NCBI GenBank assembly: GCA_002633005.1 | Contig: NMRA01000174.1 | Location: forward strand, 530,832-594,831 | Direction: 5' to 3' | Length of the DNA: 64,000 bases | From: Phoronis australis | Taxonomy: Eukaryota > Phoronida > Phoronidae | Part shown: one piece after another, positions 26,601 to 41,600 of the stretch | Layout of the letters: each line of letters starts with the position of its first letter | How positions within the stretch are numbered: position 1 is the stretch's first letter | Made by a program: the position numbers and the translations under genes | Notes under the pieces: generated by a model | What the model was told of the DNA's origin: nothing | Seen by the model: only the letters and a program-made list of their open reading frames with translations | Database searches by the model: none

Positions 26601-29600
26601 TGTGGTGTTTCTTTTGTATTGAGTATTAGTAAAAATTGACAGTAACATTTTACTGAGAATTATGTCCCTTAATGTAATGGCAGTTGCAAGACACTATTGG
26701 TGAGAAGAATCTTGGGTTGTAGAATGTAAATAATGTGTTTATAGTTACTATTTTCTACCAAAATTCAGAATTATAGCTGTCACTTCAGTGCTGGCCATTT
26801 TGCTACTGTGCTACTGTGCGCTTTTAAGGTCATGAGCTTGTCAACACTTGCTCTTCACTTGCATTGTTATGCATGATTTTGTGTGTTCTCACCAAACTTG
26901 CAAGTAACTCGCAATACAGACCACTCCCCAAATTGCCATTTAGTGATAATGGCTAACAACTGTGCACAGCTTTAGAATCCAATTAAAGTTAAAAAAATTG
27001 GAATTAACCAGCTGTACCTTTTTATTTTACAATGGGAATTGAGTTATGTCCTATATGAATAGATAAATAATCCAATTAATCTTTTAACGCAACTGTTCTT
27101 GTTTTTCCCACCAGTGAGTGAGAGCGATTCTGAAGACTACAGTGATTCAGATGAGGAAATGGAAGATGAGGCCTTGGGTGACAGTGAGTCTAAGCTGGGT
27201 CAGAAGGAGAGCACCTTCGCTTATAGTGATGAGGCCATGAAAAGGTATTCAATGACTCCAAAAACGCTAATTCCCACATTCCAAATTCAGCTCTCCTCTT
27301 GCAGTGCGTAGAAATGGATTGTGTGGTTGACCTAAAAGTCTTCAAATGGTAGAGGTGCTGACACACTTCTGTGCTGAGTTTGACAATTCATTGTGACCCA
27401 CTTAACTTTTCAATTTTTTATGTCTACTTAGCAACACGCTATGCAGATGTAAAACATTACTGGCATTAAGATTATGAATGGCAAACCAAATTTGATGCAA
27501 AATAGTGCTTGGTACACCAACAACAACATTTATACCCTACTGGTGTGCAGTATTTTGGATAAAGATGGTGGAGCTATAGAGGGTGGTGTGGGATTGCTAG
27601 AGAAATAAACATCTTTTAATCTTTCAAATGATTATTAAAAATATCAAAGCCATCTGACAAATCTTTTGTTGGATAATACGTTGTGTGGGCACACATTCTT
27701 CCTGTTAAGACGGGGACTAGATTGTGAAGGGATGTTTCAAGGAACTCCGCTGTGGCTCTTGAGAAACAACTAACAAAACCTTGTGATTCAAGCCACAGCC
27801 TCAGTGTTTAATAGCCCCTCAACTAATGAGCTTCCGCTAAAAGGCAGCACAGCGTTGTTAATTTGTCACCAGGAGTGCTGTTGTTACTGTATTCCATTGT
27901 CGCGCGTTTTCTGGATATATGTGTTCATGGTCATCACAATAAACATTCAATTATTTTTTGAAAGTGCATATTTGAGTGACATGAATCTTTACGTTAATGG
28001 TAGGATTGTGGGTTTCAACTCGTTAGAATTATTATGGTTAGGTTGTTACATGGCACAAAGCAACTAGGTTGGCTTGTTTAAGTAAGATTGGTTTGTAAAA
28101 AGATGAATGATTATTGACAATGTAATGTTCATTTATCATTCACTGCCAATTGTTTCTTTAATTTGTGAATGGGTTATGTCTAGCTTCCTTTTTCAATTTT
28201 TTTTTCTTGTAGATGATTATTAAATCTGTTTTTAAGTTATCCTTCTTGAACAATAATTTGACTTTAATTTGTAGTGCTTCACGACAGAGCCGCCTGACTG
28301 GCCACTCATCATCCAGCTTCATATATAGGACGCATGCTACTCTCGAACCCAGTGAAGAAAAAGTTAGAAATGAGATGTCTGGAGTGGTTCATGGCTTTGA
28401 GACTATTGCTGGTAGGGTACATGGATTGATTAATTTGTAGTGTTGGAGAATGTTTGAGTGATGTTAAAAAATAGACAATGCTTTCAATAATATATTTATG
28501 CACATGTCAGCCAATGAAGTTACTAGTTCAGCTTTCAATCTATTACCGATAGTTCAAAATATGCACCATTCTCCTAAAATTTATAAAAAAGCAACACCAT
28601 GGTATAGTCATCTGTTTGAAGTATGGGTACTTGCTCACACTGATATTGTATGATAGGTTCAAATTCCTTTTTAACATCCAAAATTACAGGTCAGTTTGTG
28701 GCCATGTTACGCGAGCCTCAGTTGGCCGTGTTCTACTCGCCTCCCTCGTATACACTGAAACTGAATTACGATGACGAAGAAAAGCCCGAACTACAACCGT
28801 GGCTAGACATGTGGAAAGTTTTCACGGAAGACGAGAATTATCAAGATATGAATAGTGAGCTGTTGCGTAACGTATCAGAGGCCATTGAGCAGACGAGGGA
28901 TTTTGCTGTTGTAAGTTTCGTGTTTGAGCACTTGCCATGTTAAGTATCTGCATTCACGGTGACCTAACTTATAAGATAGGCCCTCTTCTTCAACATAAAA
29001 TTCATGGTATTCAGCACCAACACTGAACTTCTTGTAAGATGGAATTATAAATAAACCAAACACCATGAATCAATTGAGCTGACTCACCTTTGGTGCTATT
29101 CCAAGCTATTAGTTGGAATGTCTATGGAAATTTTTTGACTGACTACCATAATTTCCTATGATTACCTGAACCTGTCACCTGTGTGTTTTCAGTTTTGTAC
29201 TTCAGCCTTTTAACACCTGCCTTTAAATAGGCAGCATCATTGTATTATTTATTCACATTAAGTTTTTAATAGCCGATAATATTATCATTCCGACATTTTG
29301 AAAGCTGTGCCCTCTGGTACCACGATGCATCTTGGGATAGACCCAAGTAACCACTTTGCATTGTCCTGGAAAAATGTATTAAAAGCTTTTGCAGTATATC
29401 TACAAAGTTTATGAAAGCTCAAGTTTGATTCCCTTCATGCTTGCATTTCTACATTGTAGCATACATTTGAGCTCTGCAATGGTGCACCCTTCAAACGGCT
29501 TGTTTATGACGGCCCCTGCCACGTCTACTTCTGTCAAATTTTCTTCATTCAAGTTTGTTTATAGGCCTACTGAGTTCTTGCATACCGATACTTGCCTTGC

Positions 29601-32600
29601 ATTCAATCAGGAAAGCGCTTTGAAGCACTTCGTGAGATTGTGATATTCAATGATATGCTCGCGGAAAGTGCTTTCATTTTTTGGCGAGCGTTTCTCAAGC
29701 TGCATTGCTAACAAAACCGAGGTGGAATTCAGATCATTCATAAGGGACAAAAAACAATTCGCAGTGCTCGTGGAAAGCATTTCAAAGCACTTTCCTTATT
29801 GAATGCAAGGCAGATTACTTGGGTCAATCCCAGTATGCAACCCTTCAACTACTTCCTGACATGCACACTAGGTAGCTATATTTGAGCTATTGAAAAAGGT
29901 TTTATCGTAATTTTTGACACAAATGTGATGGTAGATGTGTTCATTGGCAGACGTACAGTGAATACTGCACCATGGTGGAGCACTCTCGACAGGTGGACGT
30001 GGCGGCAAGCATGGCTAAGAAGGCTTGGACAACTGACGACTTTCAACGTGTACTGTCGACTCACACAGAGCAGGTAAGGATCGCAAATACCAAGCAAAAT
30101 AATTGTCCTGCCTTTGGCTGCTTCAACTGAATGTTATGTAGTCGTTCTATGCTTAATAATTGTGTTGTAATGCTGAAATTTGATGTCTGTTTTTAGACTA
30201 CAACTAAGGGAGCATTATGTTCTTTCAATTCAAAAGTGTTTGCAAATAATGTTAACTTTATAATTTGCTGTTTACTGACCACCGGAGACTACCAATAGTC
30301 CATTAATTACTTTTTTGATTAACGTCTAATTTATGCTTACATCAGGGCCCGACTATCAAACATTGATCAGGACTTGGCTAAATAAAGTGTTCAATTGCTT
30401 CACATGCTTAGAGTGAAAATTTTCACCATGTGTTTGGAATTCTTTTAACGATGTTTCAAGATGTGGTAATTTGACTCTGTCAGTTTTAAAGCACGTTATT
30501 GTTAACACAAATCCAAGGAAATCGAACATCTCCTAACCTCTCTTTTCACGTCCTTCTTTAGATATCGATGATGAACAAGATGATTGTGAGGAAGAGGCTA
30601 GGGTTGTTGGAACTCAAAGCCTCCAATTTCTGTGAGTCGTGCATGCCATATCCTACAGAGGTATTGAAGGCTGTCAGTGACTGTCTACCGAAAATTGCAT
30701 ATGACAGAAATGATGCTCTGTTGAATATTGTGAAGGTACGCTGTTCAAGTTCTTCTATTTGTTGTTTCTGTTTTTGCTCCATTTTTTGATAGATCAGCAT
30801 GAAAGAGGTAGACATGACTAGTGGGGAAAAAGGTTTATGAAGTATGAGGCAAAGTATCGTGCAAAAGACTTATTTCTGTTGTTGTTCATGCATTTTGTTT
30901 CATTGTTGTCAGTTTTTAAGAACTACAACTGAACTTCTCGCTGTAAATCACATAACATCATTTTATGTGCCTTTTGCAACTTTTTAAGTGTTTACTGATT
31001 CAATTGCGAAACCATTTGAAAATTGTTGCAAATATAACAAGGATCCAGCTACACTTTAAGTATATACAACTGAAAATAAATGACAGTTCACTTTTCTGCT
31101 ATCAACATATTTATAGAAACAAATTATATGATTTTCACAGAAAGCATCCACCAAACTTGATGCCTCGCTCAACTCGGTTGATGAGTTTGTGGAACACTTG
31201 TCCTTCCTGGCCAAGATGCAGGGAGAGATGCCGGCCCTTGAGAAGGAATATGAAGTGGTCACCAAGATGTACACAATCTCCAAGGATTTTGACATCCCTA
31301 TTGACCCTGAAGAGCTGGCTCTCTACCAAACACTGGGACCTAGTTTCCAGCACTTAAAGGTATGATCTCAAGATTCTGTGACAAAACCAATGATGTACCC
31401 TTGGGTGTAATGAGCTGTTGATAATGTGGTGATGTATCTGTTACTATCTATGCACTGCTAAATCTTTTGTTAGAGCTGCCTACGTCACTGAGGTCTTTAT
31501 ATATTGGTCATTACATCACTAAAGCTATCGAGCCGTGCATGAGGTGACTATTTCAATTGCAAACCAAAAGAAGGCCTTAATACGTAGATTTAAGGAATCA
31601 CAAAATTAAAAATTTATATAGTAGTTCAGAATTATAGTGAATAAAGTTTCTGCCAAGAATGTACTGAAGCACTGTCTTGTAGATACTTCAGGCCAAATGT
31701 GTGACATTATGAGATTCTCTATCGGCAGCTGCAATGACAAACAAATTAAACAGTCCACATTGCAAGACAATTAATTGAGGTCTGTTGGTCCATAACTCAC
31801 GTTGTATTGTGTGAGTGTTAATAATAACGAAATATAATTATTATTTCAGTCCACTATTTTATTCTGTGATGCCAAGAAGGAAGAGAATATTCACAAGTTC
31901 AGTGCAGACTTGACAGATCTCCTACAGGACATTCACTTCACGCTCATGGAAATCAAGGTCAAAGTTCGTGACCCCATGCTGTTGAATGTTGATGCGCTTC
32001 CTGTAACAGCCCTTGAGAACATCAAATTTTTACAAGATCAGGTATATTAAGGAAGTTACTAAAGATGCAAAATTATGCTCATAATTTTTGAAACAGTTTT
32101 CATCAAATCTAAACCACAGTACCAACTTTTAACTAAATTGTGTTCTAATACTGTGTAAGAAATAAGTCGAGCAATACTGTTGAAATTGTTCTTTTGGAGA
32201 ATTGATCACACTGACAGATAAGCATTCTTTTGATCTTTTGTAGTGCTGTGTTGTCAAAACCATAAACGCCTACATATTGTCGCCATGAAAACAATATCTG
32301 TGTTATGCCTTCGCCATGACATCATTTAGTTTACTATCTTGTTTTATTTACCCAGGTCACAACACTGACCCAAAAGGCCAGAGCTTATGGCAACTATCAA
32401 GAAAGGTTTGGCAGCAGTCTGCAAAGCAAGAAGATGTATGGAGAGTAAGTAATTGTTGATCAACTAACATTTAATAAATTAAAACTCTCCATTTTTATTG
32501 TAGAATGTTCTATTTTTGAAAAACATTTCTGCCATCCTCAATTTGAAATCGTGTTTTGATTTTGAAAATGAGATTAATTTCTGTTATGTGTAATAAAATG

Positions 32601-35600
32601 ATGTGGCTTACAGAGATTACCTATTGCTTGATCGACGTGATGGTATCAAGGCGCAGACAGTTCAAGGGGAACTTTCGGAAGTGGACCGTGACCTCACGCT
32701 GAGACGTCTACTGTGGGAGAGTCAGGAAGAACTGACCAGACTAGTGGACGAATGGACATCCACCTCATTTGAGCAGTTGAATGTTGAGAGTCTACAGAAG
32801 CACGTGAACCGATTTAGTCAGACGGTTTACATGCTGGAGAAAGGTAGGTTATTGTCAGTGTTGTGTTTGATGGGTAGTGATATCAAATTCATGTGGGAAA
32901 CATAATCACAAAAGCCATATACAGATCGTGTGAAGGGTTTAGTAACAAAATGTTTTGAATTCAAGAATTTTATCTCAAACATATTACCCAAGATGTGGAT
33001 CTGTTTCTGATATTTTTCAATTTTGTAAGAGCATATCAGACCAACAGTCTGATGTAGGTATTACAACACTATCTTGACTGTGATGTTATGATAGAGTAGT
33101 GTTTGACCACATGTCTGTTTCCTCCATGGCTATTTTGATGTAGTTTTTAGACAGTTTTCATTGAAAAACAAAGTAATCATTTTACAAAATCTTAAGAGAT
33201 TCTGATGTATTTGGTTTGCATATGTTCTGTTTCTGTTTTTCATATTATTGTAGGAAATTTTAAAAATTTAATAACTTGCAGAAACTTAAATTTTTCTCTT
33301 TTTGAGTGCTTCGTTATTTTTTACGTATCCCTCTTCTAATCAGGCTTGCCTCATAATGACGTGGTACCAAAGTTAAAAGAGCGAGTGTTTGACTTCAAAC
33401 AAGGCATGCCGGTGATCACGAGTCTGAGGAACCCATCCCTGCGCCCTCGTCACTGGCAGCAGATTGAACGTCTCATCGGGAGTAAGATTACTGGACAGAA
33501 GGATAAGAAATTTACCCTTGGGAATCTCTTAGAAATGAGTGTAAGTTAGAAATTGCAATATACTAATTGTGTATTAGATGAGACTAGGTGTAGAAAATAT
33601 TAAATGTTGTAGTCTACTTTTGTCATGACTGTCTTTCTCGTGTAATCTTTACCAATTTGTGGTATGCTTTTCATGATGAATAAGTTGTACAATTTTCATT
33701 TCCATTATTCACTGTTGATACATTTAAGATTGTTGAACATCTTTTTAATAAATTTCAAAAGTGTGAAGCTGTTAATTTATTTTTTTATTTGTGTATCTTT
33801 TAATTAGATCTTCACCCACAAAGAGAAAATTCAAGACATCTCAACAACTGCAAGTAATGAAGCAACGTTAGAGGTCATGTTGCAAAAGGTTATTGACCTT
33901 TGGCAGAATACTGACTTCAGATTGGTTGCTCACACGGGTCGTGACACTTTCATCATTTCTGGAGCAGACGACATCTTGGCACAGTTGGAAGAAAGTCAAG
34001 TAACCATGGGAACAATTAGAGGATCAAGATATGTGACTCCAATTAAGGTTTGTTTGATATTTGAAATATTATTGATCTAGTTTGTGCTTGTTTTTTGTTG
34101 TTTAGAATACGGTGACAATTGCTGAAGATGTACAGTTGTTTTATGTTCATATTAAATACAAATTTTATGTTATAGTTTTGACTTGAAGTATTTCATCTTT
34201 TATTTGAGAACGAAGCTAGTGTTCTGAAAGTTTGAAGAATTTTTTACTTAATATTTAATATGTAAAATTCTCTGTAACGTAAGGAATGCTAAAACACAAT
34301 TTTACTGTATCTTTTCAGGGCATTGTTGAAGACTGGGAACGCAAACTGAATCTGTTTGCTCGTACACTTGATGAATGGATGACGTGTCAAAGAAACTGGT
34401 TATACTTGGAGCAGATCTTTAGCACACCAGATATCCAGAGGTATGTCTTCACTATTAAAGTGATAGTACTTTAATAGTGTCATGTATCAACTTGGAAACC
34501 TATAAGATATTAATTTACATTTGCACGTCTTGACTTTTTTAAATGCTTTAATTAAATTGCTAAAAACGATTAAATAAATGTCAACATTTTAGGAAGCCGA
34601 ATGGCACTTCCTACGATACTCAGTTATTGTGTCTTCCTTCCATTTAGTTTGATGACCAAAGTGGTACCAACAAAAAGAACAATCCCTTGTCACAGTTTTA
34701 TTAATATTTTTTCAGTGATTACTTATTGAAACTTAAAAACTATTCAAAGCAGGTAATAAAAATCGAAACAAAAATAATAGTACCATTGACAATATCACAA
34801 CTATGCATTATTTCACCCATAGCTTTATGTTTAAATTAAGTTTATTTCTTTTTATTTTACAGACAGTTGCCGTCAGAGTCCAAGATGTTCCAGCAAGTAG
34901 ACAAGAACTGGAAGGACATCATGCGTAAGACAGAGGACCGGCCCAACGCTCTGAAGGCAGCCACGGCCTCGGGTGTTCTGGAGATGTTGCAGGCTTCTAA
35001 TGTCAGCCTCGAAAAAATACACAAGTGTCTCGAGGTATGTAGGCTTACATGAATAACATTATAGTGGTTAGAAATGAATGGATCACTGATGTATCTTTTT
35101 CTAGTGCATGATTGCAAAGTGTTATTTCACTGCAGCATTAACATGTATTTTACCTCTGAGCAGCCGTAATTTATGAAATTAAGCACTGAAACTCTTGAAA
35201 CCAAAAAGAATCTTTGATAGATTGAAGTGTTTTATTGATTTACGCAATTACTTTGAATTTAATTTAGACTTAGAATGAAGTGATTGAATATGTCACGTCT
35301 GCTGACGTAATGTAGTGTTAAAAAACATTCTGATTTTATGAATTTTAAGTATTGTAGTCAATAATAAAAACATTGTCAAGCTTGCATTTGTAAGCCATAT
35401 GTTATTGTTTTTACAATATTTCTTTGCGTTGCTTGTTTCAGGATTACCTAGAGACCAAACGTCTTGTGTTCCCAAGATTTTATTTCCTTAGCAACGATGA
35501 GTTGTTAGATATTCTGGCCCAATCAAAGAATCCTGATGCTGTACAGGTGAGAAGTGTGTTATCAGGATCAACTTGTAGAAGTGTTTTTACTAGCAGCTTC

Positions 35601-38600
35601 CATGGTTACTACATTTTTGTAAGTGTAGACATAGACGGAGCGCAGACAGAGTTTCTCCCCAGATTCTTGCAAGGTGAAAATTTTGAACATTTCAAGCAGA
35701 GTGATAAAAATTTTAGGCACATCAGTTCTGCCAATTGCTCCCCTAACCCTTGAAAGTTGAATGCAACAGATCGCTGAGTTGTACAGCTACAATATTTGTG
35801 CATGCTGAACAAAATATCTGTACAAAAAGTCAAATAATTCCATCCTCTCTTCCTGCTAGCCCCATCTTGGAAAATGCTTTGGCAATGTCAAGTTCCTGGA
35901 CATCAAGTCACCTCCACGTCAGCCGCCAACTGTCAAGAGCATGTCGTCATTTGAAGGAGAGAATATACAGATGCCTAAGTATGTAGTGGCCACTTAGTGG
36001 TCTAATGGTCATTCTCTTGTCCTTTTCGTATACAGGTTTGATTCCATTCATTAATTAGAAAATGTTCCATAGATTTTTTTTCTGTTTGTCCTGATTATCT
36101 GTGCAGGCCAAAATTTTCACAGCGCAGGAATTCAGTCATCCTCAAAAATTGTTACAGCTTGTGCAAACTGTGACAACTTGAGCTGCAAATTCTGACCCAA
36201 ATCTATGCAATCATGGTGTTTTGACAATTTGGATCGCTGTGACAATTTAGGCTTGAACAGTTCTCCTGTTTCCAACTGAGAAATGTTCTTGATCCTAAAG
36301 AGGAAGAAGAAATTAACTTCCAAGTCTGTTTTGAAATGATGACGATGTTTTTTTTATATCCTATACTGTTGCAATACAACAGAATAATTCATTTGTCAGT
36401 TCATTTTAAATTTACAATTTAGTTTTTAATAATTGTAGATTATAACCTGACCTTGTAACTTTGAAATTGTTTGTTTCAGGAATGTGAGAGCCCGTGGTCC
36501 TGTTGAACAGTGGCTGTGTGGAGTGGAGAATGGAATGTTTGACACTGTTAAGAGGTTTGTAATTTGTTCTAGTTCAATCAAACATTTAACTGAATAATCT
36601 GATATTCTGCTTTAGACAAAGTATTGATTTTCTCTTCATCATATTATGTGGTGAAATTATAGACTCTTAATTGCCAAAATGGTTCCAATTTCAGTCTATA
36701 AATTTTGTGATAATTTGGAGTTGAACTTCAAAAAGTTCTGCAAAGGGCAGTGCTTCCATCTCATTGCTTGAGACTTAGACTCTTCAAATTTCAATGGATG
36801 TAACGCTTGGTTTGTTCCAGCTAAGAAAGACACTGAAGGGAAGTAATGGTTCTAAGTTAAACTGGATAACTGATCAGTTATTAAGACCTGGAGCCTAATG
36901 GTGATGCTATTCACGTGCACAGTTTTGCTGTAAAATTAATGATATGTGCTGTTAATGTATTTTCACTAAGATTTAGGACATTGCTTAGTCCAAACATCTC
37001 GAGCTTGGCCTGCCTCACTTTTTTGAGTATTGGTAATGATGAACACATTGTCACCATGGCAATGCCATGTCTTGTTTTTATAAATCACTAACATTCACGA
37101 CAATGTTATTTCATGCTTTCTTCAGGCACCTCAAACTAGGGCTAGCTGACTGGTTGGGTATTGGACATGATGAGTGGGTACTGAAACATCCGGGTCAGGT
37201 GGTACTGACAGTGGTAGGTACAGACTGCATTGGTTTAACTGAAAGGAATTGTGAAACATTCCAGAGTTGCTGGTCTTGCTAAGATACTGCAAATACCAAT
37301 ACTCGGAGCAGACTTGAGTGCCCTATGGAAATTAGTTAACATTCAAATAATGATAACCACTAGGTATAATCAAAATTATGGGAGACTCAATATTCATTGT
37401 GTTGTGAGTGTGAAGAAATGACCTGGTTTTTGTTTAAATAGATTGAGATCTAAAGCTGTTTCCTAACTTGAAGGTCTTTGGATACACTTATGCAGGTAGC
37501 ATCATCTCTGAATTGTTAAAGTCCCTCAGTATAATTGAAAGATAAGCACCATAAGTCACTTATTAGAAGTCTGTCAATTACTCAGTAAGTAACCTCACTG
37601 ACACGTATGTGTTGTGAAGGGCTAGGGTTTAGATTTCTTTGAGTGTATGATTGAAGTTTAATTGTGTGTTGCATCAATGCAAATTAATTCCCTGGAAAGT
37701 CAATGTTTCCCTCCATAAAAATTATGCTGCAAATTAAATTTTTTCTTTAAGATTAAAGTTTAATGATTTGAATCATTCTTCAGAAAAAACACATGTTGGA
37801 AATTTGAGGTGAGCTGCAGTATTATTGTTTAGATTTCATTTTTTAAATCTTTCAGGATTTAACAAACATTAATTTTAAGAATGCAAGTTTTTGCAAGACC
37901 GACCTTTGACCCTGACTTTTGAAAATAATGCACAATTTCAAGTTGGCGTTTTGAAAACTTAATTTCCACATTTCTCCTTACTTTCAGGCTCAAATAATGT
38001 TTAACAGAGACGTTCTTCTGTGCTTTAATGCGGCTGACCCCAAAAAGAGCCTGGAGACTCTCAAGGACAAGATGGTCGACACCCTGAACCTCCTTGCAGG
38101 ACTAGTGTCCACAAACCTTCCCACTCACAAGTGTCAGAGTCTAGAGGCCATGTTGACCATAGATGTCCATAACCGTGATATTATAGCGGGTATGGTGGAT
38201 AATAGTGTCACATCTCCGGAGAACTTTGACTGGACGAGGTAGGTTTGGATACTGGATTGAGATTTTTAATACTTTATATTAGAGTATCATCATCAGTACT
38301 CTGCATGACATGCTTACTTTGTCACATTCACTCCATGACAACCCTCAACACATTCACACAACATTCATTCCTTGATAACCTTTAACACATTCACACCACA
38401 TTCACTCCATGACATTCCTCAACACATTCACACCACATTCACTCCATGACAACCCTTAATACATTCACACCACATTCACTCCATGACAACCCATGACACA
38501 TTCACTCCATGACAACCCTTAATACATTCATACCACATTTGATTCCTGAGATTTAGCACTTGGAAGCAGGAGTGCAATGCAAACAGATGGTTTGCAGTCT

Positions 38601-41600
38601 GAATTACTGAGTTGTATTGGCCTCATTACATGTAGTGATAGTTATGTTGAGTCTAATATTTGTTATGGTATCAGTGTTGCCTTTACATAAGTCGTTCTTT
38701 ACTCCAGCATTATTGCTTGATGACAATGACAGTTCTAATTTAGTATGCTTTTTTGTTATGAACTTTTTGTTTGGTGTTTGTTTTTTAAGTGTCCTTTCTT
38801 AAAACTTCTCACCCTTGTCGTACAGACAACTGCGCTATGAGTGGGATGACCTGAGGAACAACTGTGTCATCCTACAGTCAAATGCTGAGTTTGTTTATGG
38901 CTATGAGTACCTGGGCTGCTCCCCAAGACTTGTTATTACACCACTTACTGACCGCTGCTACCTGACCTTGACGGGGGCGCTCCATCTCAACTTAGGTGGC
39001 TCACCAGCGGGACCTGCAGGCACAGGCAAAACTGAAACATGTAAAGACCTGGCAAAGGTTTGTTGGTCAAGTGATTGCTTCTGAAGTGACTGCTTAGTCC
39101 ACATTGTCTGTGATCGAAGCAGTGTTAAACCCGCATTCCAGATTTTGATGTAAAAAATTTACTGCTATGAATGTGGTTTCAACTTGTCAGATGAGAAGAT
39201 GCAAGAACATCAGAAAATATACAGAAACCCATTCATAAATGCATTCACACATAGCAACATGACCTCTCTTACAAGATATATAATTATGGTATGTTGAACT
39301 CATAAATATTGTAAAATCCTCCCATTTTCCAGAAAGGCTGTCACTTGCGACTATTATGTCTGATATATTTTTCGCAACATTATACTCCTGAATATATAAC
39401 TTATGGACATTAGGTACATTTGTTTGTTATATCTGACGTGACTTAATATCACTATATGTGACTTTAGTGAATGCAAATCAAGCCATTGAAAGGCCGATTA
39501 AAGCACGTTAGTGATCATTTTATTTTCAGGCCATGGGAAAGCAATGTGTTGTATTCAATTGCTCAGAGGGTCTTGACTACAAGGTAAGCTTAGAAAAATT
39601 CCAGAATCTAAATGATGGTTTCTAGTAGGTAGCAAGTGACATCACAGTGGCATATTGTTGTTGTTGCATTTTCAATTTATTATTTTTATGACTCTTGAAC
39701 TTGAATATTGGGTGTTTCTTTTTTTATAGGAAGTGAAATAGATTACTACAAAAATAACTTTTAGTCAAAGTGTTAAAGGGGGGTTACTGTTATTAGTTAT
39801 TTGTATCTTAAGATTTTATGCCGAAAGTTCAAAATTAATAATATTCCTCGAGAAGTTGACAGATGTTCAACAATTAATCTTTGACATTTCAATACTGCAT
39901 ATCTTGTACCTATGCCTTCTAGATGCTGGGCAAGTTCTTCTCAGGCATGGCGCAGGCTGGCACATGGTGCTGTTTTGATGAGTTTAACCGTATCGACATT
40001 GAGGTGTTGTCTGTAGTGGCTCAACAGATCCACACTATTAAAGTGGCAAAGGACCAAGAAGCAGCCAGGTAATTAGAAAGAGAGTAAAGAAAACGTCATA
40101 CAATGTCTGTTGGTGTGCGTAAATTTTCAGTACTCTTTAGTGTCAGAATATTGGTTTTAAGAATGTAATACTCCTGTTGTTGATTATGTTTTGTGTGAAA
40201 AAACAGCAACTTTTGAATTTGACCTTTTACCAGCTATAAAATTTGTCTCAATTTGTTCCTTTACTAAATTTACAAGTGGCTTAATAGCTTCAACAAAGGA
40301 CAAGCATAATATTGTACTTAATACTGAACTCAGTAAGTTAGTAAGCTATGGCCACTCAGTTTATGGGCAAGTGGTGGAACAGGCTAGTTCTGTTATGAAA
40401 CACTAGGTGGATTAACTGTTACACAATTCAGAGGTCTTCCGCATTTTGAGGACCAGTTTTCACCAATGAGTAACTAGTTCTCAAAATCTGGGACACCGGT
40501 AAGTGACTATTGCCGCACTTACTGTCTGAGCTCCACACCCGGAATAGAGTGTGGTTTACTAAGTGTGTGATTAAGTTTTAAATGTTGACTTTGATTACAT
40601 ATGTTACTTGCTTTAGAATACCGAGGGCGTTGAAAGCAATAATAAGGTGATGGGCCTGGTAACATTGTGTTCTTTTTGTTCTCTTGTGTTATGTTTTATG
40701 TCATGCAATCACTAATAAGCTGTTTATTTTACTTAATTTGCCATTAACAAAAATTGAGCTGCTTGTTGAAAACATTTTGTTTAACGGAGATATAATCGAC
40801 ACTCCATTCAATACAAAATTTATACTTTTTGATGCTTGTATGTAATTGACCAGTGAAAAATATAAACTGATCTGTTGTTTCAGGTTTCTGTTTGAAGGCA
40901 GAGATATCAAACTGAATACAACCTGTGGGGTGTTCATTACTATGAATCCAAGGTAAGTCTAAGTGAAACACATCACACATTGTGCTGTTACTGCCAATCA
41001 CTCACGTCAAAGTATGATATGTTATGTTACAATGACATCTCTGCTAAAGGAATTGTAGCCTTATTAAAGTTGTATATTATGTTCACACTTTTAAGTAGCT
41101 TGACTCAATTTTATGTCTCCCTGGTGAAACTAAATTTGTATTCTTCTTTTGTTCTGCATCCAACGTCATGTTGAATAGCTGTCACTCGAAATCATTCCCA
41201 ACGTCTTTGACTATTTCTATCCACTTCAGTATAAAACTTTCATTTAATTGAATTTATCCATAAGTTTGTAAACTGGTGGCATTGAGACCGAGTGATTGAA
41301 ACGCATTAAACTAAAACCTTCTTCACCTCTTATTTGGCAGAGATAATGACGGTGTTCTGTTTTACTTAGTTACGCAGGGCGTGTTGAACTCCCTGACAAC
41401 CTGAAGTCTCTGTTCCGCTCCGTGGCCATGATGGTGCCAGACTATGCTATGATTGCTGAAATTATGCTCTTCTCAGAAGGGTTCACGGCCGCTCAGTCAC
41501 TGTCTGGAAAGATTGTCAACCTCTATCAGTTGTCCAGCAAGCAGCTCTCTCAGCAGGTGAGACACCTTTTGTGACTGTGCTGTATGCCATATTTGTCATT

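Noticed and set aside
26149-26622. 157-codon frame overlapping exon 15
   Set aside because: It is in a different frame from the dynein exon, which alone fits the splice phases.
29389-29643. 84-codon frame
   Set aside because: Lies inside the nested inverted-repeat element; no domain.
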